Source: Rubrivivax sp. (GTDB lineage: Bacteria; Pseudomonadota; Gammaproteobacteria; Burkholderiales; Burkholderiaceae_C). From it: a stretch of DNA of 64,000 nucleotides. Of this stretch, positions 19,380-30,190 are shown in pieces. Under the pieces are notes generated by a model, which worked only from the letters and a program-made list of their open reading frames with translations, was not told where the DNA came from and searched no databases. The DNA lies in contig JAIXTY010000204.1 of NCBI GenBank assembly GCA_027483705.1, forward strand, positions 1 through 64,000, in the 5' to 3' direction. Made by a program: the position numbers and the translations under genes. How positions within the stretch are numbered: position 1 is the first letter of the stretch; every line of letters starts with the position of its first letter.

Positions 19380-20539
19380 GCCACCTCGTCGTCGCGTTCG
19401 TCGAACAGGATCACGGCCTTGGCGAGGCGGCCTGCGCGCAGGTCGTCCAGAGCCTCGGCGAGCTGCGCCAGGCGCAGCTGCCGGCTGATCATCGCGGGCA
19501 GGTCGAGTTGCCCCTCGCGCGCCCATGCCGCCAGCCGTGGCAGGTCGCGTGCCGGCCGGCAGCCGCCGTACAGCGGCACGAGGTAGCGCTTGTCCCACCA
19601 GAAGTCCAGCGCCCGGGCGGGCGGCTCGCCGTGCGCGCCCGACAGCTGCACCGCGGTGCCGCCGTGCCGCACCAGCGCGAGCGGCGCGAAGGCCAGCGCG
19701 TGCACGCCGGTGGCCTCGAAGGCGTGGTCGGCGCCGGCGCCGCCGGTGAGGGCCTGCACCGCGGCCACGGCGCGGGACCAGCCGGCCTCGCCCTCGTCCA
19801 CGCGCACGGTGTGCGTGGCACCCAGCGAGCGGGCGCGCTGCAGCGCCTCGTCGCGTCGGTCGAGCGCCACGATGGGCGCGGCGCCCGCGATGCGCGCGCC
19901 CTGGATGGCCGACAGCCCGACGCCGCCGCAGCCCAGCACCGCCACCGACTCGCCCGGCTGCACGCGCGCGCTGTTGATGACGGCGCCCACGCCCGTCATC
20001 ACGCCGCAGCCCAGGATGCACGACAGGCGCGCCGGCGGCCCGTCGGGCAGCGGCGTCACGGCCTCGGCGCGCACGAGCGTGTAGCGGGCGAAGGTGCCCA
20101 GGTGGAAGGCGCGCGCCACGGGCCGGCCCTGCCAGCGCGTGGCCGCCGGCTCGGGGGCCGGGCTGCCCAGCGACGGGTCGACGCCCAGCGTGCGCTGGCA
20201 CAGGTGCTCGCTGCCTTCGCGGCAGCGGGCGCAGCGGCCGCAGGGGATGGCCCAGTTCAGCAGCACGGCGTCGCCGGGCTTCACGGCCGTGACGCCCGTG
20301 CCGACGGACTCCACCTCGCCGGCGCCTTCGTGCCCCATCACCAGCGGGCCCGGCCAGTGCAGCGACTGCAGGTCGGTGTGGCACAGACCGGCGGCGTCCA
20401 GCCGCACACGCACCTCGCCCGGGCCGGGCGCGCGGAGCTGCACCGTCTGCAGCGAGAAGCCGCCGGCACCGTCGGCCAGCGCGGCGCGCACGGCCCGCGC
20501 GCCGGCCGCGGCGGAGAACGTGTCGATGCCGGCGCTCAC
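19376..20539 (-). CDS. Zn-dependent alcohol dehydrogenase (class III/FrmA-like MDR)
   Basis: DAAGLCHTDLQSLHWPGPLVMGHEGAGEVESVG, CGRCARCREGSEHLC structural Zn, GCGVMTGVGAVINSARVQPGESVAVLGCGGVGLSAIQGARIAGA; GTG start. Confidence 0.9.
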   Translation of the reverse strand: MSAGIDTFSAAAGARAVRAALADGAGGFSLQTVQLRAPGPGEVRVRLDAAGLCHTDLQSLHWPGPLVMGHEGAGEVESVGTGVTAVKPGDAVLLNWAIPCGRCARCREGSEHLCQRTLGVDPSLGSPAPEPAATRWQGRPVARAFHLGTFARYTLVRAEAVTPLPDGPPARLSCILGCGVMTGVGAVINSARVQPGESVAVLGCGGVGLSAIQGARIAGAAPIVALDRRDEALQRARSLGATHTVRVDEGEAGWSRAVAAVQALTGGAGADHAFEATGVHALAFAPLALVRHGGTAVQLSGAHGEPPARALDFWWDKRYLVPLYGGCRPARDLPRLAAWAREGQLDLPAMISRQLRLAQLAEALDDLRAGRLAKAVILFDERDDEVA

Positions 20540-21342
20540 CGCGACCAGATCACCGGGTTCTTGCGCGTGTCGATCACCGCGCCCTCCTGCGCTCCGGGGC
20601 ACCATTGGTCGCGGTCGTTGGCCTGGATGGCGTTGAGCGCGGGCACGAGGCGCATGTCGGCGTCCATGTAGATGACGGTCATCACCGAGCGCGGCTGCGT
20701 GCTGGTGTTGGCGCCGGCCTTGTGGAAGGTCCAGCCGAGGTGGAAGCTGACCTCGCCCAGGTCGAAGGGGCCGACGTCGAAGGCAAAGCCGTAGCGGGCC
20801 ATGTTCTCGCTGATCTTCGCCTCGCTCTCGTCGCTGATGCCCAGGTCGCGCCCGAAGGCCACGCCCTGGCTGCCGGCGTAGAAGCCCAGCGGCCCCATCG
20901 CAGATGGCACCGCCTGCAGCGGGATCCAGGCCGTGATCGTGCGGTCGCTCGCCAGCGGCCAGTAGTACTGGTCGGCGTGCGCGGGCGTGATGCCGCCGCC
21001 CGGCTCCTTGTACAGGCTCTGGTCGTGGTACAGGCGCACGCCGCGCACCTGCAGCAGCTCGGCCGCGATGCGCGCCAGGCGCCGGCCCATCACGAAGCGG
21101 CCCACCAGCGGGCTCTGCTCCCACAGGTTCATCACCTGCAGGAAGGCGCGGTCGTAGGTGCTGCGTTCTTCCAGCGGCTTGCTCTGCGTGTTCAGCGCGA
21201 TGGTCAGGCGCGTGATCTCGGCACCGAAGTGCGCCAGCGTGTCGGGCGAGAGCACCTGCTTGAGCTTGATGAAGCCGTCGCGCTTGAATTGCTCGATCTG
21301 CGGCGGCGTCAGGATGTAGGGGGAGTCGATGTCGATGCTCAT
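20536..21342 (-). CDS. Phytanoyl-CoA dioxygenase (PhyH) family Fe(II)/2OG dioxygenase, copy 1
   Basis: GGGITPAHADQYYWPLASDRTITAWIPLQ (HxD) plus distal His/Arg (VSFHLGWTFHKAGANTSTQPRSVMTVIYMDAD). Confidence 0.9.
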   Translation of the reverse strand: MSIDIDSPYILTPPQIEQFKRDGFIKLKQVLSPDTLAHFGAEITRLTIALNTQSKPLEERSTYDRAFLQVMNLWEQSPLVGRFVMGRRLARIAAELLQVRGVRLYHDQSLYKEPGGGITPAHADQYYWPLASDRTITAWIPLQAVPSAMGPLGFYAGSQGVAFGRDLGISDESEAKISENMARYGFAFDVGPFDLGEVSFHLGWTFHKAGANTSTQPRSVMTVIYMDADMRLVPALNAIQANDRDQWCPGAQEGAVIDTRKNPVIWSR

Positions 21343-21356
21343 GGGGGGGTCTGCGC

Positions 21357-22502
21357 TCAAGTGGAAGATCTGATCAGATGGGCGTAACGGGCCGGGACAT
21401 CGACAAACGACCGCAGCCGCGCCCACCAGGCATCCAGCGAGCCGATGCTGCCGTGCCAGTCGGGGTCCGGCAGACGGGCCTGGATCTCAGCCCACGGGTG
21501 GCCGTCAAAGAAGTTTTCGTCGATGCGGCAGCCGCGCAAGTCGCGCAGTGGCGCGAGGAAAACGTAGCCGTCGGCGACCGTCCGCAGGCGCAGGCCGGGA
21601 TGGCAGACGGCCAAGCCGCTGTCGTCCGTGAGCTGGCCTGCCGGGTTGGTGCCGAGTCCGAAGCCGCAGGGCCGCTCGCCCAGCTGCGCCATGGCTGCAT
21701 CGACCAGGCCGCCAGCCGGAAGGACGGAGGTGCCCGTGCGGCCGGGCCAGGGCTGGTGCAGCAACAGCGTACGCACCCGCCCGGGCGCCTGCCGGAGCAG
21801 CAACTGGCCCAGCCAGCCGTGCTGGTAGCGACAGAAGCCGGGGCTGAGCAGGTCGATCTGCCCGGGTCGAAAGCGCGAGTAGGCGTGCGGCATTCCCACC
21901 AGCAGCAGCATCTTCTGTCCGCGCGCCAAGGTCTCGCGGGCCACGACCTGGGCTCGGAAATGGTTGACCGGTCCGCGGTGGAACACCCGCGCCATGCTCG
22001 CCGGGTCGTCGCGTCGCTCGAAGGCACGCCAGTCGTAGCGGTAGCTCAGGTTGATGACCCGAAACGGCGGCCTGCCCGGGGCCAGGCTGCGGTTGAATGC
22101 CCACGCCGCACGCACCACGTCCTGATACTCCAGGTAGGGCCAGCCCACGTTGTAGTCCCACAAGGCCTCGCGCACCGCCTGCTCGTCGTACACACTCGCC
22201 TGCACTGCGGCGTCGATGCGGGCCTGCTGCTCCTCGGCGCCGAACTCCATGCCGATCTGGCGCACGCCGGCTCGGTACAGGGCCGGCACCAGGCTGGAGA
22301 CGAAGTCGAGCACCTGCCGCACGCCGTGGTCTTCGCCCAACAGCACCAGATCGGCGTGCCGGAACTGCGAAAGCACGAACTGATCCGCTGGCAGGCTGTC
22401 GCGCTGGAGGCTGCGCACGAGGGTGTCCAGGTGTGCGGCCTGCACGCTTGCCGGCCTGTACAGGCTTGCCGCCACCGCAGCCAGGCATTGCCGGCGCCTC
22501 AT
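21357..22502 (-). CDS. ChaN/Tiki-superfamily-like protein
   Basis: DLVLLGEDHGVRQVLDFVSSLVPALYRAGVRQIGMEFGAEEQQARID..., characteristic GE-x-H and E motifs; 381 aa. Confidence 0.6.
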   Translation of the reverse strand: MRRRQCLAAVAASLYRPASVQAAHLDTLVRSLQRDSLPADQFVLSQFRHADLVLLGEDHGVRQVLDFVSSLVPALYRAGVRQIGMEFGAEEQQARIDAAVQASVYDEQAVREALWDYNVGWPYLEYQDVVRAAWAFNRSLAPGRPPFRVINLSYRYDWRAFERRDDPASMARVFHRGPVNHFRAQVVARETLARGQKMLLLVGMPHAYSRFRPGQIDLLSPGFCRYQHGWLGQLLLRQAPGRVRTLLLHQPWPGRTGTSVLPAGGLVDAAMAQLGERPCGFGLGTNPAGQLTDDSGLAVCHPGLRLRTVADGYVFLAPLRDLRGCRIDENFFDGHPWAEIQARLPDPDWHGSIGSLDAWWARLRSFVDVPARYAHLIRSST

Positions 22503-23337
22503 GGCGCGCCTCGCGCTGCGGCAGCCTCAGGGCGCAAGTAGGGCCGGGCCAGGTCTTCGATGCCGCGCTCGGCGAACGGGTCTTGGCCGCAGATCATGAC
22601 GATGTCGCGGTAGTCGTTCGGCGCGAAGCGCGAGCCGCCGAACCGCCAGGGCAGTTCACCCCGTGCCGACATCATGTGGTTGACCAGCGCACGCCGGTAG
22701 CCGCTGCGGCGCTGGTTGTGCAGGCTGCGGTGCAGCGTGAAGCCGTTGAAGAAGACCACCGAGCCCGCCGCCAACTCGGCCGCCACGCCACCTTCGGCGG
22801 GCCACTTTTCGCCGTGCCAGCCGAAGGACTCGGGCGCGCCGTCGAAGCGCGGGTCGTTGCAGGGGCGGCTGGGCCACAGGTGGCGCGCGCGGTGGCTGCC
22901 CGGCTGCACCCACAGGCAGCCGTTGTCTATGCTGGCGTCATCCAGCGCGATCCACACGCCGGTGAGCGATGCGTCGGGCGTGGGAATGAAGGTCTCGTCC
23001 TGGTGCCAGGCCTGCCCCGGCTTGCCGGCGTTCTTCACGAAGAGCATGGACTGCATGCACTTCACGTCGGGGCCGATGAGCTGGCACAGGACGTCGACGA
23101 TGGGCGGATGCCGCAGCATGGCGTGCATCAGCGGCGACAGCTTGTGCGGGAAGTGGATGGCGAGCACGTCCTTCAGGGCGGCATCGTCATCGTGTTCACG
23201 GGGCGTCACCCCCGCCACGGCGCCACGGCGGCCGCAGGCGAAGGCGACGGTCTCGTCGCGCAGCGCTGCCAGCGTCGCGGCGTCGACGAGGCCCGGGCAG
23301 ATGACGTAGCCGTCGCGCAGGTAGTCGGTGGCCAGGC

Positions 23338-23341
<4 letters not shown>
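22499..23341 (-). CDS. Phytanoyl-CoA dioxygenase (PhyH) family protein, copy 2
   Basis: YLRDGYVICPGLVDAATLAALRDE; QAWHQDETFIPTPDASLTGVWIALDDASIDNGCLWVQPGSH; VVFFNGFTLHRSLHNQRRSGYRRALVNHM. Confidence 0.93.
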
Positions 23342-24930
<1,589 letters not shown>

Positions 24931-25028
24931 CGGCGGCAGTGTCGGGCGCGCCGCGGCGCGGTGCAGCCTGCCGTTGCGCGCAGAATGACGGTTCTTCAAC
25001 CCGATGCCGAGACGATGAGGCCTAGGCG

Positions 25029-25901
25029 ATGAGGATCACCCGCGAGGCCGTGCGCCACCCCGACGAGTCGCTGCGCTGCATGCATCTGCAGCTCGCGGCC
25101 TTCCGCGGCAGCCTTCACCGGCACGGCCACGTGGAGCTCACGTGGATCGAGCGCGGCCAGGGCCTGCGCTGGGTGGGCGACAGCGTCGAGCCCTTCTTCG
25201 ACGGCGACCTCGTGCTGCTGGGCGGCGAGCTGCCCCACCTGTGGGCCAGCCAGGGGCCGGCGCCGGCCGGTGGCTGCCGCGCCACGGTGCTGCAGTTCCC
25301 GCCCGACTGGGCGCTGCGCACCGGCCTGCCCGAGCTGGCCGGCGTGGCCGCGCTGCTGGGCCGCGCCGCCGGCGGGGTGGCGGTGCACGGCGCCACGCGC
25401 GAGGCGGTGGCCGGGCTGCTTGCACGGCTGCGGGGGGTGTCGCCCGCGGGCCGCATCGGCCTCTTCGTGAACGTGCTGGCGGCGCTGATGGACGGTGGTG
25501 CCGACCTGCGCCCGCTGGCGCAGCGGCGCTCGAGCGTCGCGGCCGAGCGCGGCGCGGCGCGGCGGCTGGACCGCGTGCTCAACTGGATCGAGTCGAATCT
25601 GGGCGACGAGCTGCGCGCCGCCGACGCCGCAGCGCTGGCCCACGTGAGCCCGGCGGCCTTTGCGCGCTTTTTCCGCCGCGAGGTCGGCAAGAGCTTCACC
25701 GAGTACGTCAACGACGCGCGCTGCGGCTGGGCGGCGCTGCGCCTGGCGCAGGGCCGCGAGCCGGTGGCCGAGATCGCGCAGGCCTGCGGCTTCCCGACAC
25801 TGTCGAACTTCGGCGAGCAGTTCCGGCGCCGCTACGGCGTGGCGCCGAGGGCGTTCCGCGCCGGGCGGGGGCCGATCGCGGGCAGCCCCGACTTCCGATG
25901 A
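25029..25901 (+). CDS. AraC-family transcriptional regulator
   Basis: C-terminal AADAAALAHVSPAAFARFFRREVGKSFTEYVNDARCGWAALRLAQGREPVAEIAQACGFPTLSNFGEQFRRRYGVAPRAFR. Confidence 0.95.
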   Translation: MRITREAVRHPDESLRCMHLQLAAFRGSLHRHGHVELTWIERGQGLRWVGDSVEPFFDGDLVLLGGELPHLWASQGPAPAGGCRATVLQFPPDWALRTGLPELAGVAALLGRAAGGVAVHGATREAVAGLLARLRGVSPAGRIGLFVNVLAALMDGGADLRPLAQRRSSVAAERGAARRLDRVLNWIESNLGDELRAADAAALAHVSPAAFARFFRREVGKSFTEYVNDARCGWAALRLAQGREPVAEIAQACGFPTLSNFGEQFRRRYGVAPRAFRAGRGPIAGSPDFR

Positions 25902-25914
25902 CGCGTCCGATGAC

Positions 25915-26736
25915 TCAGGCCGCCGCTGTGAGAGGCCCGTGGCGAGGCGCCATCCCGTGTGCCACCGGCGCTGCCGGGCGATCCGGCCGCAGCAGGCGGT
26001 CGCATTCGGCGCTGACCATCGCGTAGCACTCGCAGCTGCGGGCTTGCAGCCCCGGGCGATCGAGCACGCGGATGCGCCCGCGCTGGCTGCCGATCAGGCC
26101 CGCCTTCTGCAGCGCCAGCGCGGCGACGGTGACGCCTTCGCGGCGCACGCCCAGGAGCGCGGCGATCGCCTCGTGCGTGACGGTGATCTCGCCCTCTGGG
26201 GCCCGGTCCAGCCGGCACAGCAGCCAGCGGCACAGCTGCTGGTTCACCGTGTGGTGGCGGTTGCAGACCGCCAGCTGGGCGACCTGCGCAATCAGGGCTT
26301 GCGTGTAGCGCAGCAGCAGCGGCCGCAGCGCGCCGGCCCGCGCGAACTCGTCCCGGATCACCCGCGCCGGCACCTGGTAGGCCGCACCGGCGCTCTGCAC
26401 CACGGCGCGGCTGGGCAACGAACGGCCGCCCATGAACAGCGGGATGCCCACGATGCCCTCGTTGCCGATCACGGCGGTCTCGGCCGATGCACCGCTGGCG
26501 GTGAGGTGCAGCTTCGAGACGATCGCCGTGGTCGGAAAGTACGCGCTGCTCAGCCACTGGCCCGCGTCGTGCAGGACGGTGCCCTTCGGCAGGTGCAACG
26601 GCTCAAGCAGAGGCTGCAGGCGCCGCCAGTCCTCGTGGGGCAGCGACGCCAGCAGCAGGTTGCCGCGTTCGAGAGCCAGCGGCACCGGGGGCGCGGCCGC
26701 GGCGTCCGGCCACACGCGCAAGCTCATGGACTGCAC
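25915..26736 (-). CDS. Crp/Fnr-family transcriptional regulator
   Basis: Cyclic-nucleotide-binding-like domain and HTH EITVTHEAIAALLGVRREGVTVAALALQKAGLI. Confidence 0.9.
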   Translation of the reverse strand: MQSMSLRVWPDAAAAPPVPLALERGNLLLASLPHEDWRRLQPLLEPLHLPKGTVLHDAGQWLSSAYFPTTAIVSKLHLTASGASAETAVIGNEGIVGIPLFMGGRSLPSRAVVQSAGAAYQVPARVIRDEFARAGALRPLLLRYTQALIAQVAQLAVCNRHHTVNQQLCRWLLCRLDRAPEGEITVTHEAIAALLGVRREGVTVAALALQKAGLIGSQRGRIRVLDRPGLQARSCECYAMVSAECDRLLRPDRPAAPVAHGMAPRHGPLTAAA

Positions 26737-26779
26737 GCTGGCCCCGGCCCGTGGTGTGATGACGGGCCGGGCTGCGCGC

Positions 26780-27583
26780 TCAGGGGCAGAGCCCCAGGTT
26801 GCACAGGTTCAGGCCGAGCTGCAGCCCGCCCAGGGCCTGCGCGCCGCTGCCGTTGTTCTCGGTGAAGATGTTCTGCGTGTAGCCCACGGTTGCGGTGGCG
26901 CCCGTCAGCAGGCCCGGGCCGGTGTTGAAGGTGGCGACGTTCCCTGCCACCAGCGTGCGGCCGCCGAAGCGCACGTGGATGGCGGCGCCGCCGTTCGCGT
27001 TGAGCAGGTTGCCCGTCACGAAGCCGCTGGAGCCGCCCACCACGCCGGCCTGCCCCACGAGCACGCCATCGCCGCTGTTGTCGACGATGTTGTTGTAGAG
27101 GATGTTCGAGCCCGTGGTCACGGCGACGCCGTAGCCGCCGTTGCCGGCGATCAGCACCTTCTCGACGCGGCAGTTCGAGTCGAGGTTGATGCCGTTGGAG
27201 CCCATGTTGCGCACCGAGCCGTTGGTGACCACGATGCTGGTGCCGCCAGGCGCGAAGCCGACGATGCCCTGGCCGCCGCCCGAGCCGCGCCCGGTGCCGA
27301 CGATGGAAAAGCCGTTGAGGTCCAGCGTGACGTTGCTGGCGGTGATCTCGATGGCGTTGAGGCCGGGGCCGGTGACGGTGAGGTTGCCCGACAGGCGGTA
27401 GCTGCCGGGCTGGCTGATGGTGATCGGGAACCCGGGCCCGTCACCCGGGTTGATGCCCCCGGCGAGCGCGCGGCTCTGGTCGATGAGCACCACCCCGTCG
27501 ACGGCGAAGGCGCCGAACGAGCTCAGGGCGAGCAGGGTGGCCACGCAGGGGGCGAGCGTGCTTCGGGCACGGATGAGTGTCAT
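26780..27583 (-). CDS. Exported right-handed parallel beta-helix protein
   Basis: Signal peptide; ITISQPGSYRLSGNLTVTGPGLNAIEITASNVTLDLNGFSIVG..., pectate-lyase-like repeat; start ATG 27583. Confidence 0.8.
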   Translation of the reverse strand: MTLIRARSTLAPCVATLLALSSFGAFAVDGVVLIDQSRALAGGINPGDGPGFPITISQPGSYRLSGNLTVTGPGLNAIEITASNVTLDLNGFSIVGTGRGSGGGQGIVGFAPGGTSIVVTNGSVRNMGSNGINLDSNCRVEKVLIAGNGGYGVAVTTGSNILYNNIVDNSGDGVLVGQAGVVGGSSGFVTGNLLNANGGAAIHVRFGGRTLVAGNVATFNTGPGLLTGATATVGYTQNIFTENNGSGAQALGGLQLGLNLCNLGLCP

Positions 27584-27612
27584 GGTGCGGTTCTCCGGAC
27601 AGGGGTGCTGCG

Positions 27613-27640
27613 AAAAAGGCCGGCGGTCAGGCCGCCGGCC
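27613..27640 (-). terminator. Rho-independent terminator of the 27645..28325 gene
   Basis: Minus strand GGCCGGCGG-CCTGA-CCGCCGGCC-TTTTT. Confidence 0.85.
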
Positions 27641-27644
27641 GCCA

Positions 27645-28325
27645 TCAGGGGCGCGGTTCACGGTCGGCGCGGGCGGCCATCCGCCGGCGCCCGGCGGCAT
27701 GGGCGCCCAGGAGCGCCAGTGCCGCCAGGCCCAGCGTGGCCGGCTCCGGCACGTGGACCACGCCCAGGATCTCGTACTGGTAGAAGGTGCTGTCGATGGC
27801 CGTGTACTGGCCGCTCAGGTTGAACTGGCGGACACTGAAGCGCGAGAAGTCCGGCAGCGTGGCGGGCAGGGCGTCGCCGTCGAAGGCGGTGCCGGAGTCG
27901 TCCTGCAGCAGCATCGAGAAGCTGAAGTAGTCGGACGCCCCGTCGGGCAGGCCCTCGGACGCGAACACCGAGTACTGGTCCGGCCCGCCTCCGACGCCGT
28001 CGACGATGGCGATGTTGATCGTGTGCATCACCGGCATGACCACCGAGCCGACCACCGCCGCCATGCCGTACGGAAAGCCGCTGAGCGAGTAGGAGCCGAC
28101 GTGGGGGTCGGCCACGGCGTCCGGGGTCGCGGTGTCGAAGTTCAGGTAGGTGTACAGCGGCGCGCCCACGGGCAGCCGGCCGCCGGTCGGGTCGATCGGG
28201 TCGAAGTTGACCTGCGTCACCGTGCCGGCGATGTTCCAGGTGACCGGATCGGCCAGCGCGCTCGCGCCGACGAGGCTGAGTGCCAGGGCCAGGGTGGCGG
28301 CGCGGGCCGCGGGCCGGGTGTTCAT
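27645..28325 (-). CDS. PEP-CTERM domain protein
   Basis: Signal peptide; C-terminus VHVPEPATLGLAALALLGAHAAGRRR. Confidence 0.85.
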   Translation of the reverse strand: MNTRPAARAATLALALSLVGASALADPVTWNIAGTVTQVNFDPIDPTGGRLPVGAPLYTYLNFDTATPDAVADPHVGSYSLSGFPYGMAAVVGSVVMPVMHTINIAIVDGVGGGPDQYSVFASEGLPDGASDYFSFSMLLQDDSGTAFDGDALPATLPDFSRFSVRQFNLSGQYTAIDSTFYQYEILGVVHVPEPATLGLAALALLGAHAAGRRRMAARADREPRP

Positions 28326-28421
28326 GTTCGACGACTCCTTGGTTCGGCAGCACCGACCAGCGCTTCACCGGTCTTCGTGCTCCTCGGTGTGGCCATTGAA
28401 GCCCGGCGGCTGACCGTGGAA

Positions 28422-28435
28422 TTGAGTGCGCTCAA
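28422..28435 (-). promoter_or_regulatory. Crp/Fnr-type site TTGAG-TGCG-CTCAA upstream of 28325 gene
   Basis: Arms ATTGAG/CTCAAT; centre 33.5 bp from the downstream end of a minus-strand -10-like TTCAAT (28395-28400). Confidence 0.6.
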
Positions 28436-28500
28436 TCGGCGGTGCGGTCGATCGGCGGACCCCCTGAACTGCAGGGCGCCAGGCTCCGCGCCGCCCGGGC

Positions 28501-29361
28501 TCAGTGCGCCATCAGCGTCGGCAGCGTCATGGCGCGGAGCACGGTGCGCGAGGCCCCGCCCAGCACCAGCTCGCGGGCGCGACTGTGGCCGAAGCAGCCC
28601 ATCACCAGCAGCCCGGCGGACACGTCGGCGGCCATCGACAGCAGCATCTCGCCGGGGCTGGCGCGGCCGATGGCGTGCTCGTGCAGCTCGCCGTGCACGC
28701 CGTGCAGCAGCAGCCAGGCGCGCAGGGCCTGCAGCCCGGGCCAGCCTTCGCCGTCGTCCACCACGGCCTCGGCCGCCAGGTGCACGTGGCGGGCCCGGCG
28801 CAGCCAGGGCAGGCCCGCGCGCACCGCGCGCGAAGCCTCGCGCGTGGGCTTCCAGGCCACGAGCACGCTGAGCCCGTGCCCGGTGAGCGCCGCGGCGTCG
28901 CAAGGCCCGCTGTGCGGCAGCACCAGGGCCGGCGTGCCGCTCTGGATGAGCGTGGAGGCGATCAGCTCGGCGTCGGTGGTGGTCTGCGCATCGGTGGCGT
29001 CGTGCTGGCCGAAGATCAGCAGGTCGGCCGTCAGGGCGCGGGCGGCCAGGGCCAGGTGCACGGGCGTCGCGCCGGCGTCCTCCCAGATCGCGGCCGGCTG
29101 GCCGGCCCGCGTGGTCACGCGCTCGAAGGTGGCGCGGGCGGTCTCGAAGCGCTGGCGGTCGAGGGCCTGCAGGGCCGGCAGCAGGGCCGCGCCCGCCTCG
29201 GGCGCCAGCGCCAGGGGCACGTCGTAGGCGGCGGGTGTCACGGCGTACAGCGCGGCCAGCTGCGCCGACGAGGCCAACGCCAGCGCCTGCGCCAACACCA
29301 GCCGGCGTTCGGCCCGTGTGGAGGCATCCATGTGCACGACGAGGGAGCGGATGCTGTCCAT
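28501..29361 (-). CDS. Universal stress protein family
   Basis: MDSIRSLVVHMDASTRAERRLVLAQALALASSAQLAALYAV; C-terminal GLLVMGCFGHSRARELVLGGASRTVLRAMTLPTLMAH. Confidence 0.92.
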   Translation of the reverse strand: MDSIRSLVVHMDASTRAERRLVLAQALALASSAQLAALYAVTPAAYDVPLALAPEAGAALLPALQALDRQRFETARATFERVTTRAGQPAAIWEDAGATPVHLALAARALTADLLIFGQHDATDAQTTTDAELIASTLIQSGTPALVLPHSGPCDAAALTGHGLSVLVAWKPTREASRAVRAGLPWLRRARHVHLAAEAVVDDGEGWPGLQALRAWLLLHGVHGELHEHAIGRASPGEMLLSMAADVSAGLLVMGCFGHSRARELVLGGASRTVLRAMTLPTLMAH

Positions 29362-29408
29362 GGCGGGTCTCCTGAGCAGGCAGGCTAGGGCGCCCCTGGC
29401 GCCGACCA

Positions 29409-29422
29409 TTGAGCCAGCGCAA
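29409..29422 (-). promoter_or_regulatory. Crp/Fnr-type site TTGAG-CCAG-CGCAA between usp and the response regulator
   Basis: Centre 33.5 bp from the downstream end of minus-strand -10-like TAGCCT (29382-29387). Confidence 0.5.
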
Positions 29423-29521
29423 GGCTGCGGTCACGAAAAGGCGCAGACTCGGGCTGTTGACTTGTCGTCCAGGCCATCCCGCTGCGCGCGGGCCGAGGCC
29501 TGTTTCCAGGAGGCCGAGCGC

Positions 29522-30190
29522 ATGCAAGCCCTGCACATCCTGGTGGCAGACGACCACGCCGTGGTCCGCGAAGGACTCAAGCGCCTGCTGGAATCGAGCC
29601 CAGACGCCTGGGCCGTGACCGATGCCGGCAGCGGCTTCGAGGCGCTGGAGCAGCTGCGCCGGCGCCCCTTCGACGTCGCCGTGTTCGACCTGTCGATGCC
29701 CGGCATGACCGGCCTGGACCTGCTGGTGCGCGTGCGCGCGCTGTACCCGGCGATGCCCGTGCTCATCCTGACGATGCGCGCCGAGGAGACCTATGCGCGC
29801 CGTGCCTTCGAGGCCGGCGCCCGCGGCTACCTCACCAAGGACACGGCGGCGCAGGAACTCGTGAGCGCCGTGCGCAAGGTGGCCGCGGGCGGCGTGTACG
29901 TCAGTGCCTCGCTGGCCGACCGGCTGGTGATGCAGCTTGGCGCGCGCGGCGCCGCCGGGCAGCCGCTGGACCGCCTGAGCGATCGCGAGCTCGACGTGCT
30001 GCGCCGCCTGATCGTGGGCCAGCGGCCGACCGAGATCGCGCAGGCGATGTGCCTGTCGATCAAGACCGTGAGCAGCCACAAGAGCCGCATCCAGGAAAAG
30101 CTGCAGCTGCCCAATCTGGCCGCGCTGGTGCGTTTCGGGCTCGAGCAGGGCCTCGGCGCCGACGACGCCCGGCCTGCGGGCGGCCCGTGA
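29522..30190 (+). CDS. NarL/LuxR-family response regulator
   Basis: ILVADDHAVVREGLKRLLESS receiver; LSDRELDVLRRLIVGQRPTEIAQAMCLSIKTVSSHKSRIQEKL LuxR HTH. Confidence 0.96.
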   Translation: MQALHILVADDHAVVREGLKRLLESSPDAWAVTDAGSGFEALEQLRRRPFDVAVFDLSMPGMTGLDLLVRVRALYPAMPVLILTMRAEETYARRAFEAGARGYLTKDTAAQELVSAVRKVAAGGVYVSASLADRLVMQLGARGAAGQPLDRLSDRELDVLRRLIVGQRPTEIAQAMCLSIKTVSSHKSRIQEKLQLPNLAALVRFGLEQGLGADDARPAGGP

